Position numbers and translations under genes: made by a program. This document shows, piece after piece, positions 1 through 10,939 of a stretch of DNA of 64,000 bases. Origin of the DNA: Rhyacophila brunnea (taxonomy: Eukaryota; Arthropoda; Insecta; Trichoptera; Rhyacophilidae). The notes under the pieces are model-generated. The model was not told the origin of the DNA. It ran no database searches and saw only the letters and a program-made list of their open reading frames with translations. The stretch covers positions 1,426,001 through 1,490,000 of the forward strand of contig JAGYXB010000018.1 in assembly GCA_022495005.1 (NCBI GenBank), in the 5' to 3' direction. Within the stretch, counting starts at the first letter, position 1. Each line of letters begins with the position of its first letter.

Positions 1-555
1 TTCGATTTAATGTTTGGGTATATGAAATAAATAATTGAATGTAATATGTTGGCAATTTCAATAGAATATAATTATTATAAAAGGTGTACAATATACACAT
101 AGATTTCAACTCAAGTTAATATACACCAGGTAAAAATTATCTCGCTTGGTTTAATATTTTCATTTAAACGGATTCACAGGTTTATTGTAGTTGAATACAG
201 TCAACTATTTGAAGTTTTGGATTAAATTTACATAGCATGTTTTGAGTCATCTCTATTCCCAAACCAATAATAGAGAAAGTTGATCGTGAACTCGCAAAAG
301 CGAAATAGTTATAAACTTTGCCAGCAATGCAGATAATATTATAATTTTCTCACATTCTTAGCATTTTCACGTCATAAAATATGTGAAAACACCGAGTTTT
401 CTTTCTATTTCCCATGATACTATCCAGGGTTGTAACAAGTATATAGTTATTAATATATAAATAACAACATTAGATAAAGACATGCCTAACCTAAATATAT
501 TAATGGCGAATACTATACGCACCATTTCATCAAAATAAGAATAATATATTTTTAT
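1..555. other. AT-rich sequence without recognisable genes
   Basis: I see no ORF of note, RNA gene or structured repeat here. The sequence is ordinary AT-rich intergenic or intronic DNA that leads into the retrotransposon fragment at about 560. Confidence 0.5.
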
Positions 556-557
556 TA

Positions 558-1000
558 ATTTAACACTCTTTTTCGGCCATGTCCACCCTTAACAGGAGCA
601 TATGGCGACCACACGGCAATTCCCTGCCGCTTAACAGTCTTCTTGCGTCATTCCAAGTCATACGAGTATCCCGTAGTTCCACTGTATATTATGCTCTATA
701 AATAGTATATAGCTGTCTCCCAAGACGCCGGAATACTGATAGCTTGAAGAATAGGCAAGCCATGTTTAGGTTCTATCCTGGCAACTGGAGCACGTGGCCG
801 ATCCAGGTCCAGGCCTCTTCATTTGCAGCATGATGAGAGACTGCTTGGTTCATTCTCTTATCTCTGCGTTACTTTTAAAGTCATACCATTGGTCAACCAG
901 TATCCGTTACAAACATCTGTTCTCTAACCTCAGTATACGGTGGCTCTCATAGCAGGCTCAGGCTTTTCGGTACGTTTAGATACAATGATAAGCAATAGAT
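558..1000 (-). pseudogene. RTE-like non-LTR retrotransposon, ORF2 C-terminal fragment (copy A)
   Basis: Read on the minus strand, this segment gives broken pieces of a retrotransposon ORF2 C-terminus: a degraded form of the family motif W-x-GHVL-R-x-P (here GHVLQLPG), then NLNMACLFFKL, then VELRDTRMTWNDARRLL, and finally MAEKE next to the A-rich end near 565. The same order of motifs recurs at 6560-6960 and, inverted, at 51035-51415, so it is a dispersed family. The GHVLRM and TWNDARR motifs are typical of the region downstream of the reverse transcriptase in RTE-like and related non-LTR elements. Stops and frameshifts interrupt it. It is a 5'-truncated dead copy; the clade assignment is tentative. 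Confidence 0.6.
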
Positions 1001-1925
1001 TTAGCAAATGTTTATGCGCAAACCAGGTCAGCATTCAAGATTTTGTTGAATTAATGAGGGAAAAAAATGATTAATATAAAATATTAGCGTCGAATGATGA
1101 TCACAAGAATCCAAAAATTATATTCGACTTGAATGAGAATATCATAAATGGGTAGTGTAAAACGTACCTGTACACAAATGAAATAAACGCCGCTCCTAAA
1201 ATTTCAACGCTCATGTAAACAACACGTGTTTCTCATTAACTAGGTGCGGCCCTGATAATAGCTTGCAAGCCTAACTTTGCCAGCCTGAAAAAGGCTTTTG
1301 GGGACAGAATTTTCAGCATGTCCAACTTTCGTTTTATGCCATACAAAAGGTGTGTGACCTGGCGCATTTAATTTCACACTGGAGTCTTTTGGATCCGCCG
1401 CAAACAAATTTAAATAATTTACACACGGAAAAGTGTATGCCTGGCACGTTTTTCTTTCTTCTAACGCTACCTACGTGGAAAAGCTAAGCGGGAGCGTGAA
1501 AAGTGTTTTTTTTATCCATGTTTATCCAGTGTTAGTGGATTTTTTCTACCCGTAGTATATATGAAAGGGGTATTATAAAAAAATGCTTTGACCACGTCTA
1601 ATTAATTAAGCAGTAAATAGAGCCTACCCTAACCTATAAATTAATGAATGCATTACAATAATAATGTTAAAATACCTGTAATTTATAAATATTTTAAATC
1701 GTTAGTTGCGATACGAGTTAAAATACCACTTATTAGGAATATTCCATTTTTTAAATAAAATAATTTTATGTAATTTGATTGCAATAGTTATTTAAAAGTT
1801 AGTATTTAATAGTGATGTGTGATATAATATAATAGACGGCAGTACAAGACTGATAATAGTATATTTTAGTTAAAATATTCTCCTTTCAATATGATTAGTT
1901 CTACCATAATGGTAACTAATATTTT
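1001..1925. other. Non-coding stretch with a GC-richer island at 1240-1510
   Basis: No ORF above background. Positions 1240-1510 are visibly less AT-rich than their surroundings and lack repeats I can match elsewhere in the window. It could be a conserved non-coding element, a decayed transposon or a transcribed exon without a long frame; the sequence does not decide between these. Confidence 0.35.
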
Positions 1926-1949
1926 GTAAGCACTCACACATTAAAAAGA

Positions 1950-2015
1950 AACATTTGTGATTTTTTGCCAGACCCGGGATTCAAATTCAAGACCCTTGAC
2001 TTATATATTGGTCAA
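1950..2015 (-). repeat. tRNA-derived SINE head fragment
   Basis: On the minus strand a B-box-like sequence (TTTGAATCCCGGGTC) is followed by a short AT-rich tail. The layout, a decayed tRNA T-arm next to a T/A-rich tail, matches several other spots in this window (12.7, 32.1, 36.4, 39.7 kb). There is no full cloverleaf, so it is a retroposed tRNA-like fragment and not a tRNA gene. Confidence 0.4.
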
Positions 2016-2725
2016 TAAAAAATAAAACAATACAATTATTTTTGGTAGCTACCTGTATTATTAAAGCAATTGTGTAATAAAAGATCATAAACTTTTAGTA
2101 AAATATGACTTATCATGGATTACTTTCGTATAAACTAATATTAAAAATAATAATATAACACGTTATGTTATTTACCTACTGTGATTCTATACTTATAATA
2201 ATTTACAGGGAATGGTAGAACACTTTATAGACTCTCGATTTAAAGTGTAGGTAATTGATAATGGGGATTTGATTTTCAAATATATATACATAGCTTATAT
2301 AATTGATTTGTTAACTTATTGACCGAGATTACAACAAGCCTCAGGAAGTTACATTTTTGAATCGGCCACTTGTTAAGACAGGCGGATTGCCACTGATATT
2401 ATTTCCTCTACATGTCTGAAATTAAAGAGTATACGTTAGCGCTTTAGTATGGAGAATGCGCTTCTAGTTATAAATGTGCCAATTTCAAATAAGATCAAAC
2501 TGGGCCTGTTTTGGTCAATCGCAATTACAATAGTATTCTCGATATATTATTAAGATGGTAATTATTATTATTAATTAAAATAAAATTGTAGAAACTAAAT
2601 TCGTATATCATGGTGCATGTGATATTAAAATGGTTCAATTAAATTAACTCGAAGGTCACAAGATCGATCTAATGGCTAGATGATATTATTTTCAAATGTG
2701 TATTTGATCCAGAGTAAGAGAGTTA
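2016..2725. other. AT-rich sequence, nothing recognised
   Basis: No gene, repeat or conserved motif identified. Confidence 0.4.
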
Positions 2726-2727
2726 TA

Positions 2728-3111
2728 CTGCCCTTCTAAGGAAGAAGGCAGTCACTCGAAAAATTTGTGAAATTGAGTTATGAATGCCAACCGTCAGGTA
2801 ATTTTGAAAGCTATATATTCTGTTCACTTTAAAATCAGTATTATCACTAAAATACCGTTAAAATCCTTAGTGAAAAAATAGACATCTTCTAAAATAATAC
2901 ATTTTTTTAGCAAAAAGGCACTAATTGTACATATTCATTGCAGTTACTGCTTGTTTATTATTACTTTGTTTGTATTTTAACTTCCTACTAATAAAAATTA
3001 CCACTGTTTTTTTATTAATTCACAGTACTAAAGTTTGAGAAAAAACACATTATGTCATTTATCTCGAAAGTGTGTGAGAGTCAGTTACTGCCTTCTTCCT
3101 AAGAAAGGCAG
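2728..3111. mobile_element. 384-bp MITE with ~30-bp terminal inverted repeats and TA target sites
   Basis: The two ends are inverted copies of each other, beginning CTGCCYTTCTWAGGAAGAAG, with about 27 of 30 positions matching. Each end is flanked directly by TA (2726-2727 and 3112-3113), the target duplication of Tc1/mariner-type elements. The interior is AT-rich and has no transposase frame. This is a non-autonomous DNA element that would depend on a transposase encoded elsewhere. Confidence 0.75.
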
Positions 3112-3114
3112 TAT

Positions 3115-3240
3115 AGAGCGGGTCCACTAATAGTAAAAAAAATGTTAAATATAAGCTTCATTTTGGATGCCTATATAATTCACTAAAGAGCGAACATAGT
3201 AGGTAAATTATATTTGCAATTCGGAAATCTTTAAAATATA
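3115..3240. other. AT-rich spacer
   Basis: Nothing recognised between the MITE and the SINE fragment. Confidence 0.4.
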
Positions 3241-3242
3241 AT

Positions 3243-3300
3243 ATATGATTAGGTGGGATTCGAACCCGTATCGATCGAATTCCGGCTAATAAGCAACATA
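3243..3300 (-). repeat. tRNA-derived SINE head fragment
   Basis: The minus strand carries a good B box (GGGTTCGAATCCCACC) with base-paired T-arm flanks. Upstream tRNA parts are unrecognisable. It is likely a retroposed tRNA-like head. Confidence 0.4.
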
Positions 3301-3945
3301 CATAATTAAGACAAAATTAATTTATAACTGTGCAACTGTAATTTACTTTAATTATAAATAATGAAGAGATCTTTAATAAAAGAGACGTACCTACGCGTAA
3401 ATACATAAAATGTACAGTATTTATTTATTAGCTTGACCTTTAATTTGTCAGAAAAGGTCCACTTTTGTCTTACACATGACAACACATTTTCATTTAACTT
3501 TCGAGGTAATAAAAACCGTAGTATTTACATCCTTAAGGGGTCGTCTGCCCACTTTCACATGCGACTATCGTTAGGTAGCAAATCACATAACATGGACATG
3601 TATTCTGTGTGACAGTTGACAGCCTCCCTACGTGCCCTTAAGTTCCGGACTTGTATCTTATGCTTTCCTGCCCATTCAGCATACGGGAATGGCGCTTCGT
3701 TTCCGCATTGTAGTCCAGAAAACGACTGATGCATGACCTAACTGACCTACTTGACCTGTTTAACCTAGAAACTGTATAAATATAGACCATAATATAATGA
3801 TGTATTTTAACCCATAAAAAGATGGTATTTAATGCTCACTATTAATTATTAACTATTATATTATTATTATATATTATTTTAGGCCATTTCTTTTACTCAA
3901 CGAATAATTTTATTCATATGATTTGAAATTGTAACATTATTTATC
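3301..3945. other. Non-coding stretch
   Basis: A moderately GC-richer part at 3535-3770 stands out from the AT-rich background but has no long frame and no match elsewhere in the window. Confidence 0.35.
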
Positions 3946-3949
3946 TCGT

Positions 3950-4045
3950 GGTGCATTATGTAAATCTCTGGCTTTTCATCCGGGAGCTTCGGGTTCGATC
4001 GAGCGAGGACAGAATTATTATTTATTTTATTTTCTCAAAATCTGG
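3950..4045 (+). repeat. tRNA-derived SINE copy with T-rich tail
   Basis: A tRNA-like region ends in GGGTTCGATC (T-arm) and is followed by a T/A-rich tail with TCTCAAAATCTGGGTGTTTG, which resembles the tail segment after the tRNA head in the other SINE copies here. It is decayed and does not form a proper cloverleaf. Confidence 0.4.
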
Positions 4046-4049
4046 GTGT

Positions 4050-4750
4050 TTGTGATTGTTTCACTTATATTACTAAAATACATTATTGTTAATGACTGTA
4101 GTGTTCAAAAGAATATATTTATATATTCTTTTTTGCGTTATATTAAACATACAAAAAATCTAGTTGGTAAATATTTGAGGTATTTTAATATTATGTATGT
4201 TCAATATAAGGAATGCATCTATAATAATAATTACTACTTCGATCTTAAAAGACGCTGTCACCTCTTTGGTGTACACCGTGGCATCACGAAGGAGAAGCGT
4301 GTGCTAGAAGCATTTCAGGAAATTACAAAGACCATAAGTTACGGATGGTGTACACAATTCGTACATTGAATTATTCTATTATCACCTTGGATTAACAAGG
4401 GTTAGATGAGATACTCTTCTTCCGTATGATGTTGCAAATTTTCTAAATGTACAGTAATTAGCCCTCGTGGAAATTGGGTCAAATGCAGGACAGACTTGAG
4501 CACTTAGACCCTTTTAACTGAAATATGGAGATACTCCTAAAAGATTTTACTCTTTGACGAAGGGTGCCTGTTGAAGGTAAATAGGCTGATGTAAATAACC
4601 GAAAAAGTCCTAGAATAACTATCAATATTTAAAAGACTTGAATTAAAATTTTCAAATTATACAGTATTTTAATAGACCAAAATATTATACTTTAACTTTT
4701 TATAATAGATATTACATGAAAAAGGATAACAGACACTAAACTAGATATTT
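4050..4750. other. Non-coding stretch with a short chance frame
   Basis: An open frame of about 107 codons lies at 4046-4369, but it is AT-driven, begins in the SINE tail and matches nothing I recognise. I do not call it a gene. Confidence 0.4.
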
Positions 4751-4752
4751 AA

Positions 4753-4805
4753 AACAGCAATGCCCAACAGGGATTCGAACTCGCGCTAGAAAGTCCAGCA
4801 TGGAT
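4753..4805 (-). repeat. tRNA-derived SINE head fragment
   Basis: The minus strand has GAGTTCGAATCCCTGTTGGG, a clear B box and T-arm, followed by a short AT-rich tail. Another member of the window's tRNA-like dispersed repeats. Confidence 0.4.
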
Positions 4806-6555
4806 AAATGAATGTATATATATATATTTACAAAAATTTCATAGCTATTTGTACCGGAGAACCCGTTATGCTTAAATACCTACAGCCTCGGGTTTCGTGA
4901 TAGTATGATACTGGTTTTGACATTGTATGTGTGTGATTATTTACAATGCGTATATAATCGTATAAACGTGTGTGTTGTATGCGTGAAATGTTTGAAATTA
5001 TTTAAAGATTTTTTGAATTATATTAATACCATATCTGATGTATTAGTGACACGTACGTGTCAGTCTCGTTGTTAGGTAAGCGAGTAATCAATTAATAATA
5101 CATAATACAGTATATACATAATACATACATACATAATACATACATACATAATACAGTATATACATAATACATAGACAGATATCGTTGAAAAAAATCATTA
5201 TTTTTGTAGAATATAAAATTATAAAGTTATTATTTGAATACGTTAATGAAATTTTATTTTAAAAATATTTTTCATCAGAAAGTTAATTTTAAATAATAGC
5301 CAAGTATGAAGTCTTCGCCACTGATGTGGCTGCTATTGTGCAATTTGACACATAATCATTTCAGGATTCTATTAGATTAGGATTAGGCTAAACTGACGGA
5401 CCTGGCGATCGCACTAACATGGCCAGTTAACAACTCGTCGCTGTAGGATTGGTTTCTCGAATAGACGAAATGTTCAGGAGACGAAAAACAAATTTCATAA
5501 TCCTATAGTTAAATACATGGAGATATTTAAATTGTTATTTTCACAGCATATGAATGATGTATTCATAACAATTACAAAGTTATTTAAAGAAAAGGATAGT
5601 TCTCGTCCAATCAGATACAAAAAAACATTCTGCATTAAGAGGTCGATTTCGACAAAAACGGATATTTGGGAAACCAATCCTATAGCGACGACCTTGCAAG
5701 TCCAAGTATAAATAGCTATGTGTAGCTACATATTATCGAAGAGGCTTTAAGCGTAATGTAGATCTTGACAGAATCAATCTTTTCCAACGTAATGTGAATA
5801 GTTTGCACTTATATACATAATCTGAATGTATAATAACAAAACCTTTATCACAAGTATCAGCAATACTTCCACGTGTCATATGATTATGCTATATATTGGA
5901 GTGGGAATAATAATTGCTTTAAAAGTAGAATGTATTTCACTTAAGTGTTATTATTATGCTAATGAGATACTTTATAAGCGTGCTTCTCAAAAGAATCTCT
6001 CGTTTTTTGTACAAAAATCAATACTGCGGTATCGATGTTAATGCGGCCGAACTTTTAGCTGATTTATTCCTTACTCATATTATTTTTACGTTCCTATAAA
6101 ACTCATAGTTACTTCAACTTTCATATACGATGATAATTTTACTGCTTTACAATTCAGACAATAATAGAGTTACAAAAACAGAATTCTATCTGTTGTATTA
6201 AGAAAAACAAATTATGTCAAAATATATTATATCATAACTAGTGGATCATCAAGCTTAGAATCTAAGTACCTAGTACCCGTCCTGGTTTATAAAGCCAAAA
6301 GTAACAAGGTTCGTAACAATAAGATACTGAAAGTTTGTTTTTTTTATATTATAACCATTTATTCGGGAAAATTAAATATTTAACATATTATATTCTTTGT
6401 ATGTAAAATATAGGTAGTTAATGTAACAGTGACGTTTGTGGATTTAACAAAAACACAGTTATAGGTTTATTTAATAATTTTCATGAGGTCACAATAAACA
6501 TTTTGTTTGAATAGGGATAAACTATTGCATTAAGTATTTATGTATTTTATGCATT
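4806..6555. other. AT-rich non-coding stretch
   Basis: Apart from the microsatellite at 5095-5175, no supported feature. Short frames at 5495-6041 on both strands overlap each other in an AT-rich context and look random. Confidence 0.4.
5095..5175. repeat. ATACATAC-type microsatellite
   Basis: A short tandem array built from TACATAATACA and ACATACATAC units. The 15-20 bp unit containing CAGTATATACATAATACATA appears at both ends of the array. Confidence 0.75.
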
Positions 6556-6559
6556 GTAA

Positions 6560-7085
6560 GTTTTTTCTTCTTCTTCGGCTATATCCACCACTTAGTAGGA
6601 GCATATGAACACCATGCGGCGCCTCCAAGAATCCTTGTATTCTTGTATCTATTATTAGTATCTATATATAGTATTCTTGCATCGTTCCAAGTCATACCAG
6701 CATTCCGTAGCTCAACCGTATATACTATATAGATAGTATTTAGTATCAGCTTGAAGAACAGGCAAGCCAAGTTGAAGTTCTCTTCTAGTATCCTCAGCAC
6801 GTGGCCGAGTCAGGTTCAACGTCGCCTCTTCACTCTCAGCGTCATGAGAGGCTGCTTGGTGCGTTCTTTTATCTCTTAGTTACTCCTAAAGTCATCTATT
6901 TTTGATGATCAGTATACGGTTGCTCTGAGCCTTCATAAGGTGCCATAATTAGATACTTAAAGCAGCACCGTCAGTATGCAAGCGTCGAATAGGCAGCATT
7001 TGGTTAGGCCGAGTACAATCATGAGTCTTAGACACTGCGCATGGAGTTAAATGTTGCTCCAGCCATTCCTATTCGGGCATTGTAA
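6560..7085 (-). pseudogene. RTE-like non-LTR retrotransposon, ORF2 C-terminal fragment (copy B)
   Basis: Longest of the three related fragments. Reading the minus strand from about 7080 downward gives, with frameshifts, SMRSV, LFDAC, LRATVY, then LGHVLRI, ENFNLACLFFKL and VELRNAGMTWNDARIL, the usual order after the reverse transcriptase domain of RTE-like elements. A 73-codon open frame survives at 6579-6800. The 3' end is GGTGGATATAGCCGAAGAAG, close to that of copies A and C. It is 5'-truncated and inactive. The clade is inferred from motif style only. Confidence 0.65.
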
Positions 7086-7089
7086 GTTT

Positions 7090-7865
7090 ACGGGATTTAT
7101 ATTTGTGTTATTAATTATCATTAAAAACTAACAAAATAATTATAAGCCTAGTAAGAATATGCCATCGCGGGAGTTTGTTTCGAGTCTCGGAGATGACTAA
7201 ATAGTAAATAATATTTTTGATTTTTGTCCCACTCAGGATTAGAGTGTATTTGTAATACGTTAGTTACTAATTTAAGTTTTTATATTGTGTGAAAAGATGT
7301 TTGATTGATATAAAATTTTTTAATTCATATTTAATAATAAACTGCCAAAGCGTGACTTTGTGTCTTTTCTGCAGTGACATCTATTACCGACTGCGAGTTT
7401 TAGTTATCTTTTTCATCGATAGATGTTAATATACATATTGTGATTAACTATCTTTTTTATTAGGAGAATTATTACGTATTACCTGACAAAGATTTATCTA
7501 CTGATATATACTCGTGTATGTCCCGTTTAAAAAATATGAATATAGGTAATTATAGTTAACTCAATAAACCTATAAAATTTCTGATGGAGGATTTAATATA
7601 TAACATTAGGTAATTGATGTCGAACATTATCATGCGGTTTTAAATCAAAGGATTGTGACCAATTGCTGTAAATCTCTATATTATGGACCAGTCGTATTGA
7701 ATCATAAAAACTTTGGATCTGCAGCCAATTACGGAACTGCCATACTGTAAGGAATTTATAAACTACATACATAGGTACCTAATAAAAATTAAGGAAAGAC
7801 AATTTTTTACATATATTTTTAAAGTTTGACTTAAAGTAGGCGGTGTTCAAATAACTTATATATTG
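7090..7865. other. AT-rich stretch with a weak SINE-like head at 7135-7260
   Basis: Around 7150-7195 there is a tRNA-like segment (GTTTCGAGTCTCGGAGATGA) followed by a T-rich tail. The rest shows nothing. Confidence 0.35.
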
Positions 7866-7867
7866 TG

Positions 7868-7891
7868 ATCAAATCAAATCAAATCAAATTT
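7868..7891 (-). repeat. 3' terminal (TTTGA)n microsatellite of the retrotransposon
   Basis: Four tandem TCAAA units on the plus strand mark the 3' end of the element. Such short tandem tails replace poly(A) in several non-LTR clades and are thought to be made during target-primed reverse transcription. Confidence 0.8.
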
Positions 7892-8077
7892 ATTTATTTT
7901 ACATATAATGAACATAACAAATTATAAATTCAAAGCGTTCACGACATGACATAAAATAAGTGTTAATAATTAAAAAAAAATAAAAATACAGAGAAAAAGT
8001 AATAAAATAAGAAAATAAATTAAATAAGTAACAAAATAAAAGTAGATGGAAGCACACAGAGTGAACTTTGATAAACC

Positions 8078-10939
8078 CTATCTTAAAAACTTATAAAACA
8101 ACGTCCACCTAAATTCACCCTCACGTAAGTGGAATATATCAATATCCGAAGCGATTTCATTAAGCATGGTTACTGCCCTCCCAATTGGCATTACTAATGG
8201 CAGGTTAGTTCTGCACCGTGGGAGAACAAACAACGCATGCCCTCGATTCCTAAGGTAATTATCAGAGACACACAAGCCAATACCACCAAGAATGGCAGTG
8301 TTCACATTTACGCCGCGTATAAGTCTGAAAAAATATGTAGCTAAATAAAGATCCCTTCTAAATTTTAAGCTACAGTATGTAAGCATCCCTAAGAGAAAAT
8401 CAGTCGGATAGAGCCACGGATAATATCCATACAACCGAAAGTAAAGGAGTCGTAAAAATTTCTTTTGGACTCTCTCCACCATAAGGCCGTACTTCAACTG
8501 ATGCGGGGCCCAAACGATAGACCCACTCTCAAGTCTGCTTCTAACTAAGGAGTTATAGAGAATTTTTAATACCGTAACATCCGAAAAGACCCGGGAAGTA
8601 CGCAAGACAAAGCCCAACATCTTTAGCGCCTTTTTACAAATGGTATCTATATGACCACTAAACGTCAGTTTACCGTCAAATGTAATTCCAAGATCTCTTA
8701 CAGATGCTATTCGCGAGAGAACTCTGCCATGCATCGAGTACTGGAAAAACAATACTCGTGAGGCTTTAGTAAACGATAAAACATTGCATTTATCAATATT
8801 GAAGTCCAGTTTGTTACGCCTGCCCCAATCTAATATATTATCTATATCAAGTTGAAGTTGACGACAATCGTCCAAGGTGACAACTTCCATGAAGAGTTTC
8901 AAGTCGTCAGCAAACAACAAAAACATAGCACTTTTAATTACCAATGCTATGTCATTTATAAAAATCGTGAACAGCAATGGCCCTAAGTTTGAGCCCTGGG
9001 GGACACCAGAAAATGTGTAAAAGGTCTGTGACTGATAAAGGCCGTACGAAACGTATTGTTGACGGTTCCTAAAATAACTCCCGAATAGCTTTAAAAATCG
9101 ATCCGACAATCCAATAAGTTGGAGTTTTTCCATTAGAATATCGTGATCGACTCTGTCAAATGCCTTCGAGAAATCATTGTAAGAACAGTCAACCTGGCTG
9201 CCTCTATCTAGTACTGACGACACATAATCAGTGAATACCATCAGGTTGGTTTCCGTTGATCGGCCTGCTCTAAATCCATGCTGTTCATTCATTATAAATG
9301 ACTCAATTTTTGGAGAAATCATGCTGTGCATGATCATCTCCAGAACTTTTGCTGGTGCAGAGAGAACAGCTACCGGCCTGTAGTTTTCTACTGACGACTC
9401 TGTACCACTCTTATGAATTGGAGTCACCTTCGACATCTTCCATAATTCCGGAAAGATACCTGTCTCCATTGTAAGATTATATATATATGCAAGTGGGCCT
9501 TTGACAAAATCAACACACCCTTTTAAAAAAAATGTAGGGACGTTATCCGGTCCCAAAGAGCGCGTATTCTTAAGTTTTTTAATAAATCGAAACACGTCAC
9601 CTTCATCAATTGGGAAGATGTCAACGGATTGGGCACCGCACGATCGTTTTCTTGACGTTGAGGCGACATCCAGATTCGGAATACTACTTACGTAGACGGA
9701 CCTGAAATGACCAGCAAATGCTTCTGCCATTCCATGTCCAGTCACCTCTTCGCCCTTCCAAGTCATCGAATTGGCAAATCCACCATCCTTTCTTAATGAT
9801 TTTATATAATCCCAAAACGATTTAGGATTTTCGCGAATGCAATCCCTTACCGATTCCATATATGTTCGATAGGCCAGCCGAACAGCTTGTCTCACTCTCA
9901 TACGATAAAGGCCAAACATTTCATAGTCATGCTGACCATGCTTAGCCTTCCAAGCTGTATGATAGTAGTGTTTGACTCTAATGTCTTTAATAATTTCCCG
10001 TGAAAACCACTTCGGATATCGTCTTCCACCTCGACATAGTGACTTCCTTGAAAAACATTTATTAAACACATTATATACAACATTATAAAAGTATTGTACC
10101 GCCTCATTCACATCAAAAATCTCACGCAACTCACTCCAATCTACTTCACTCATTAAAGAGTAAAGCAGCTTGAAATTTCCACCATCAAACTTCCATCCCC
10201 CACACCAGTTAGCTCCGTGTGAGGGAATTTCCGTTCGCAGCGGGCGAATCGCATGAAATACGTGTAAAAAAACCAATGTAGGGTGGTACACATCCTCTCG
10301 TATCAAAGGTAATGTACATCTCGAAATTGATAAAATAGCGTTACTGAAAATCCTATCCAGAAGTCCACCTTTAGAGTTAAGAATATCATTGTACTGGGAA
10401 AATCCAAAAACAGCACACAGAAATTCCAGTTCACTCTTGACCCTTTCACCGCTGCGCGCTGAGTTTAGGTTAAAATCTCCCATCACAATAACCCTCTTAT
10501 CCCCAAATACGACGTTACTAGATAACATTTTTTCAACAAAAAGTTTATACGCCTCCACTTCACTTGCTGGAGGAAAATACACGACACAAACGTAGACAGT
10601 TTCTCCGTTACAGGTTAGTTTAACCCAAAGGTCCTCGTTAGAAGTCTCCAAAATACGAAAACGTTCGGCCTGCAACCCTTCCATATTTCTAACTCCCAGG
10701 AGGCAGCCTCCTCCCTGCCTGAGGCCTGTTCCGGAGTCTCGATCCCTTCTAAAGACAGCATAATCACTACCAAAATATTCACGACTGAAAACACTGCCAT
10801 TAAACCACGTTTCAGTTAACGCTATGACGTCATAGTCGTCAGCTAATACGCCGTTCAAAAAATCCACAGATTTTGTCTTCAAGCCGCGAACATTCTGATA
10901 GTAAAAAAACAGTTTATCTGAACGGTGACTGTTCCGAAG
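8078..10939 (-). CDS. Retrotransposon ORF2: endonuclease-reverse transcriptase
   Basis: The open frame begins directly after the ORF1 stop at 10940-10942. The first possible start is a TTG at 10882 (934 codons from there), but coding upstream is certain because the conserved endonuclease start YYQNVRGL lies before it (residue numbers below count from the TTG). An apurinic-like endonuclease occupies about residues 1-210: LTETW (E24), MGDFNLN (135-140), LDRIFSN (175-181) and VYHPTL (198-203). The reverse transcriptase spans about 440-700: VTPIHKSG, NYRPVAVLS, NEQHGFRAGRSTE, DFSKAFDRVDH (D570), SGVPQGSNLGPLLF (625-638) and the catalytic FADD (657-660). A C-terminal tail of about 230 residues follows. 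The protein nicks target DNA and copies its own RNA at the nick. No frameshift or stop is seen, so it may still be functional. There is no ATG at the start of the frame; how it is translated is an open question. Confidence 0.93.
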   Translation of the reverse strand, partial: LRNSHRSDKLFFYYQNVRGLKTKSVDFLNGVLADDYDVIALTETWFNGSVFSREYFGSDYAVFRRDRDSGTGLRQGGGCLLGVRNMEGLQAERFRILETSNEDLWVKLTCNGETVYVCVVYFPPASEVEAYKLFVEKMLSSNVVFGDKRVIVMGDFNLNSARSGERVKSELEFLCAVFGFSQYNDILNSKGGLLDRIFSNAILSISRCTLPLIREDVYHPTLVFLHVFHAIRPLRTEIPSHGANWCGGWKFDGGNFKLLYSLMSEVDWSELREIFDVNEAVQYFYNVVYNVFNKCFSRKSLCRGGRRYPKWFSREIIKDIRVKHYYHTAWKAKHGQHDYEMFGLYRMRVRQAVRLAYRTYMESVRDCIRENPKSFWDYIKSLRKDGGFANSMTWKGEEVTGHGMAEAFAGHFRSVYVSSIPNLDVASTSRKRSCGAQSVDIFPIDEGDVFRFIKKLKNTRSLGPDNVPTFFLKGCVDFVKGPLAYIYNLTMETGIFPELWKMSKVTPIHKSGTESSVENYRPVAVLSAPAKVLEMIMHSMISPKIESFIMNEQHGFRAGRSTETNLMVFTDYVSSVLDRGSQVDCSYNDFSKAFDRVDHDILMEKLQLIGLSDRFLKLFGSYFRNRQQYVSYGLYQSQTFYTFSGVPQGSNLGPLLFTIFINDIALVIKSAMFLLFADDLKLFMEVVTLDDCRQLQLDIDNILDWGRRNKLDFNIDKCNVLSFTKASRVLFFQYSMHGRVLSRIASVRDLGITFDGKLTFSGHIDTICKKALKMLGFVLRTSRVFSDVTVLKILYNSLVRSRLESGSIVWAPHQLKYGLMVERVQKKFLRLLYFRLYGYYPWLYPTDFLLGMLTYCSLKFRRDLYLATYFFRLIRGVNVNTAILGGIGLCVSDNYLRNRGHALFVLPRCRTNLPLVMPIGRAVTMLNEIASDIDIFHLREGEFRWTLFYKFLR

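Noticed and set aside
4046..4369. 107-codon open frame
   Set aside because: Starts in a SINE tail, has AT-driven composition and no domain or similarity within the window.
9501..9695. Plus-strand frames inside the retrotransposon (also 10389-10595)
   Set aside because: Shadows of the minus-strand ORF2.
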